Assembly (NCBI RefSeq): GCF_001659785.1 | Contig: NZ_CP015961.1 | Coordinates: 434,001-498,000, forward strand | Length of the DNA stretch: 64,000 nt | Source: Dietzia timorensis | Lineage (GTDB): Bacteria; Actinomycetota; Actinomycetes; Mycobacteriales; Mycobacteriaceae | Direction: 5' to 3' | Part shown: positions 61,514 through 64,000 of the stretch, one piece after another | Layout of the letters: the number at the start of each line of letters is the position of its first letter | Position numbering within the stretch: position 1 is the first letter of the stretch | Position numbers and translations under genes: made by a program | Notes under the pieces: model-generated | Told to the model about the DNA's origin: nothing | The model's database searches: none | What the model saw: the letters and a program-made list of their open reading frames with translations, nothing else

Positions 61514-61996
61514 ATGAGCCCTTCGCTTCCCGAACCCGAGATCGAACGCCTGGACGCGGCCCGCATGGAGCGCTGCATCGCGCTCGCGCGCGAGACTCCC
61601 GCCGGGGATGTTCCGGTGTCCGCCGTCATATATGGGCCCGACGGAACCGAGCTGGCCGCAGCCACGAACCGGCGTGAGGCGGACGCGGATCCGTTGGCTC
61701 ACGCCGAGATCCTCGCGCTGCGCGAGGCGGCCGGCCGCCTCGGGGACGGTTGGCGGCTCACCGAGTGCACGCTGGTAGTGAACCTCGAGCCGTGCACCAT
61801 GTGCGCGGGTGCAGCCGTGGCGGCGCGGATCGGGACGATCGTGTTCGGGGCGTGGGAGCCGCGTACGGGCGCGTGCGGATCGCTGTTCGACGTGGTTCGG
61901 GACAGGCGCTTGTTGTGGCGGCCGCAGGTGCGCGGCGGGGTGCTGGCCGAGCGCGCGTCCGAGGGGTTGCGGGAATTTTTCGCCGAGCGACGCTAG
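61514..61996 (+). CDS. tadA: tRNA-specific adenosine deaminase
   Basis: 160 residues. Zinc-dependent cytidine-deaminase fold: HAEI (His63, Glu65) and PCTMC (Cys94, Cys97) supply the zinc ligands and proton shuttle. It makes inosine-34 in tRNA-Arg(ACG), the tRNA encoded at 40872 in this window. Length is normal for the family. Confidence 0.95.
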   Translation: MSPSLPEPEIERLDAARMERCIALARETPAGDVPVSAVIYGPDGTELAAATNRREADADPLAHAEILALREAAGRLGDGWRLTECTLVVNLEPCTMCAGAAVAARIGTIVFGAWEPRTGACGSLFDVVRDRRLLWRPQVRGGVLAERASEGLREFFAERR

Positions 61997-62089
61997 GCGC
62001 CGTGGCGCCGTGGCGCCGTGCGCTGCGGATCGGGCGCTCGTCGCGGTCTGATTTGTTTCCGGCGGCGCCGTGCAGGTAGCCTATTCGGC

Positions 62090-62180
62090 GGTGGCGTGTC
62101 CGAGCGGCCTAAGGAGCTCGCCTCGAAAGCGAGTGTTGGGTAACCCCCAACCAAGGGTTCAAATCCCTTCGCCACCGCCA
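62090..62180 (+). tRNA. tRNA-Ser(CGA)
   Basis: Acceptor GGTGGCG pairs with CGCCACC, discriminator G, and CCA is encoded. Anticodon arm CTCGC-CTCGAAA-GCGAG gives CGA, reading UCG. A long variable arm is present. Confidence 0.95.
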
Positions 62181-62184
62181 CAGT

Positions 62185-62219
62185 CCCCCGCCTGCGTAAG
62201 CGCACGCGGGGGGCTTTTT
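62185..62219 (+). terminator. Rho-independent terminator of tRNA-Ser(CGA)
   Basis: CCCCCGC-C-TGCG, loop TAAG, CGCA-C-GCGGGGG, then CTTTTT. A strong stem with one internal mismatch and a T-run. Confidence 0.9.
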
Positions 62220-62265
62220 CGTTGTCACCGGGTAGCCGAGTGGCGGGGGATGGGCGCGGCGCGGT

Positions 62266-62592
62266 TCAGGCGAGCGAGTAGACCCAGGTGCGCACGCGCG
62301 AGCCGTCGTCGAGCTGGCAATCGACCTCGACGCGACGATATTCGGCGCCCTCAAATTCGTCGAGTTCGCCCCACGCACCGTCGAGCGCCTCCGACCTGAG
62401 CAGCCAGCCGTCGATGGTGTCGTCGCCGGTCGGGCGAAAGCCGGGAAAGCCCATCCCAGCGCCCCAGCCGTGTTCGTCGAGGCTGCCGGTGATCGACCCG
62501 CGTTGCCACGTGCCGCCGAGCGGCGCGAGGATGTGCTCATTGGGGGCGCCGGGCGCCAGCGAACCGTAGATGAAGAGGTGCGAAGCGGTCAT
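62266..62592 (-). CDS. Gamma-glutamylcyclotransferase (AIG2)-like protein
   Basis: 108 residues. The family's substrate-binding loop FIYGSLAPG is at the N-terminus, and the catalytic Glu is in LDEFEGAEYRRVEV, with MGFPGFRPTG and VYSL. Small AIG2-like proteins act on gamma-glutamyl amines or related compounds; the substrate here is unknown. Confidence 0.88.
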   Translation of the reverse strand: MTASHLFIYGSLAPGAPNEHILAPLGGTWQRGSITGSLDEHGWGAGMGFPGFRPTGDDTIDGWLLRSEALDGAWGELDEFEGAEYRRVEVDCQLDDGSRVRTWVYSLA

Positions 62593-62628
62593 GATCCCGA
62601 AAGTATCAGCGCGGTCGGGCCAGGCTCG

Positions 62629-63234
62629 CTAGATGGTGTGCGAGCCGTTCGCGCGGCCGCGAGGCTCGAACTGGTCGGCCTGGGCGAACAGCATGGCGGT
62701 GACGCGGGCGTTTATGTCCGCGATCTCTTCCTCCTCGAGTTCGAGTGACTCGGACTGGAGCGCCGACATCTCGATCGCGGCGACGCTGCAGCGTCCCAGC
62801 ATTAGCCGCCCCGGCGTCGACGAATCGAGCCCCGCCGCCGCAAGCAGTCGTTCGGCGATCTGGCTGTACATGTTGTCGACCGCGACATGGAGGGCGGGAT
62901 CTTGGCTGGGCGCGCGAAAGACGGCGAGGTAGTTGTCACGACGGCGCCGCACGAACCGTGTGAAGGCGACGATGATGTCGTACAGGGGGTCCGTCGAGCT
63001 CTCCGGGTCCGGAAGTTCGATCTGCTTGATGAGAAAGTCTGCTGAGCGGTCGATGACAGCCGAGAGGTATTCGTGTTTGGAGCTGAAATAGTGGAAAAGC
63101 AGGCTGCGCGAGATTCCGGCCTCGCGCGCGACCGTGTCGATCGAGAACTCCGAGAACGAGGTCTCGTGGAGTAACTTCGCCCCGATCGCCACCAGCTGCG
63201 AGCGTCGTTCGCTCTGGCTCAATCGTCCTGACAT
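62629..63234 (-). CDS. TetR-family regulator
   Basis: 201 residues from ATG at 63234 (the frame extends nine codons). HTH: FSEFSIDTVAREAGISRSLL, FHYFSSKHEYLSAVIDRSAD. The C-terminal ligand-binding domain is helical and of unknown specificity. It is divergent from tgt. The palindromes upstream may be its own operator; it is also a candidate reader of the tetO-like site at 51556. Confidence 0.9.
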   Translation of the reverse strand: MSGRLSQSERRSQLVAIGAKLLHETSFSEFSIDTVAREAGISRSLLFHYFSSKHEYLSAVIDRSADFLIKQIELPDPESSTDPLYDIIVAFTRFVRRRRDNYLAVFRAPSQDPALHVAVDNMYSQIAERLLAAAGLDSSTPGRLMLGRCSVAAIEMSALQSESLELEEEEIADINARVTAMLFAQADQFEPRGRANGSHTI

Positions 63235-63299
63235 GTCTTCCCCCCGAAAACTTCCGCGCACATTGCGCGCGTAAAACTATATTCGCCGAATAACCGTTT

Positions 63300-63311
63300 G
63301 GTAGCGCTACC
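63300..63311. promoter_or_regulatory. Palindrome GGTAGCGCTACC between tetR-type gene and tgt
   Basis: A perfect 12-base palindrome 66 bases before the TetR start, with a TATTCG/CGAATA dyad at about 63281. Likely autoregulatory operator region. Confidence 0.45.
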
Positions 63312-63422
63312 TAAGTTTGCGGCAGGAACTACTGTATAGCTTGCGGTCGGAAGCGCTGGAATGGTGTCTGGGCGAGGGCTGTGCGAATGCTCCGGGCTGC
63401 ACCGATACCCGCCTGTGGAACT

Positions 63423-64000
63423 ATGGATTTCATGCCGAATCCCGCACCGGAACCGCACGGATCCGCGAAAAGCGAATACTTCGAGACCACCGCACGCCTT
63501 GCGGTACCGGGAACCGCCGGAGGCCGCAGTGGTGTCATCATGACGCCGCACGGCGCGATCGAGACGCCGGCCTTTATCCCCGTGGGCACGAAAGCCACCG
63601 TGAAGACCCTGCTGCCGGAGCAGATCGCGTCGACCGGTGCGCAGGCGGTGCTTGCGAATGCGTATCACCTGTACCTGCAGCCGGGCCACGACATCGTCGA
63701 CGCCGCCGGCGGGGTCGGTGCGTTCATGAACTGGCCGGGGCCGACCTACACCGACTCAGGCGGCTTCCAGGTAATGAGTCTGGGTGTGGGGTTCAAGAAG
63801 GTCATCGAGATGTCCGCGACCGGAACCCCGGACGATTCGGCGACGAGGGCGAATAAGGAGCGCCTCGCGCGCGTCGATGAGGAGGGCGTGACCTTCCGCT
63901 CGCACCTCGATGGCTCCTCGCACCGGTTTACCCCGGAGGTGTCCATGCAGATCCAGCACGGACTCGGCGCGGACATCATGTTCGCCTTCGATGAGCTCAC
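63423..64000 (+). CDS. tgt: tRNA-guanine transglycosylase (5' part)
   Basis: The first 192 codons of queuine tRNA-ribosyltransferase, which exchanges guanine-34 for preQ1 (or queuine) in tRNAs with GUN anticodons. Family segments: GVIMTPHGAIETPAFIPVGT, LLPEQIASTGAQAVLANAYH, the general-acid Asp111 in YTDSGGFQVMSLG, FRSHLDGSSHRFTPE and ADIMFAFDEL just before the window edge. Start ATG at 63423; a second Met lies three codons later. Confidence 0.92.
   Translation, partial: MDFMPNPAPEPHGSAKSEYFETTARLAVPGTAGGRSGVIMTPHGAIETPAFIPVGTKATVKTLLPEQIASTGAQAVLANAYHLYLQPGHDIVDAAGGVGAFMNWPGPTYTDSGGFQVMSLGVGFKKVIEMSATGTPDDSATRANKERLARVDEEGVTFRSHLDGSSHRFTPEVSMQIQHGLGADIMFAFDEL

Noticed and set aside
1-64000. 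CRISPR array
   Set aside because: No regularly spaced repeat-spacer structure or cas gene was seen; the repeats present are short operators, att sites and terminal repeats.

Overview
The window is high-GC actinobacterial DNA. A mycolic-acid-type (Mycobacteriales) host such as Dietzia or a high-GC Corynebacterium fits best: there are two HtaA-type haem proteins with an HmuTUV transporter, a WhiB-like protein, many GTG starts, candidate leaderless promoters and DtxR/IdeR-like iron boxes. Genus is an inference from gene content only.

Layout. (1) 1-6893 is the right end of an integrated island. It holds an IS21-type insertion sequence running off the window, a broken Fpg-type zinc-finger tail, a secreted protein, a membrane-anchored J-domain-like protein, a Xre regulator with dyad operators, and a small ArdA antirestriction operon. 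It ends in a 58-base 3' fragment of a tRNA-Ser(UGA) gene (attR). (2) 6894-29633 is mostly core: a DUF2335 protein; an HtaA-like protein with an apparently leaderless, iron-box promoter; an unusual five-gene set for aminoacyl-carrier-protein chemistry (aaRS-like amino acid:carrier protein ligase, carrier protein, stand-alone condensation domain, GNAT/FemAB-like transferase, hydrolase-glycosyltransferase fusion); hmuVUT-htaA; yqeY; hchA; a CaiB/glutaryl-CoA dehydrogenase pair; a PIG-L deacetylase; a metallophosphatase-like protein lacking its metal ligands; and a HisC/Pat aminotransferase.

(3) 29705-40748 is an 11-kb integrative element in tRNA-Ser(GCU), bounded by an 18-base repeat. It carries an integrase, excisionase-like protein, replication genes (DnaB-N-like and DUF3631 helicase), a symmetric GTGACG array that may be an origin, a terminase-like HTH protein and a type III-like restriction-modification pair as cargo. 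(4) 40917-50432 is a second, 9.5-kb element in the neighbouring tRNA-Arg(ACG), bounded by a 31-base repeat. It has near-perfect 82-base inverted repeats just inside its ends, an integrase/repressor module, one long leftward replication operon ending in a WhiB-like gene, and a membrane coiled-coil pentapeptide-repeat protein as cargo. Neither element shows capsid or tail genes, so both look like phage satellites or small integrative elements.

(5) 50433-64000 is core again: a MerR-type regulator divergent from a beta-oxidation operon (thiolase, FadB, short CaiB, acyl-CoA dehydrogenase) with a tetO-like palindrome between them; a luciferase-like monooxygenase; a glycolipid-binding-domain protein; tyrA; tadA and its partner; tRNA-Ser(CGA); a gamma-glutamylcyclotransferase-like protein; a TetR regulator; and the start of tgt.

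How the parts may work together: the carrier-protein cluster lies between two HtaA-type haem genes, both with candidate iron boxes, which suggests an iron- or haem-linked aminoacyl product or envelope modification. The two tRNA islands bring replication modules plus one defence or accessory cargo each, and the left island brings antirestriction.
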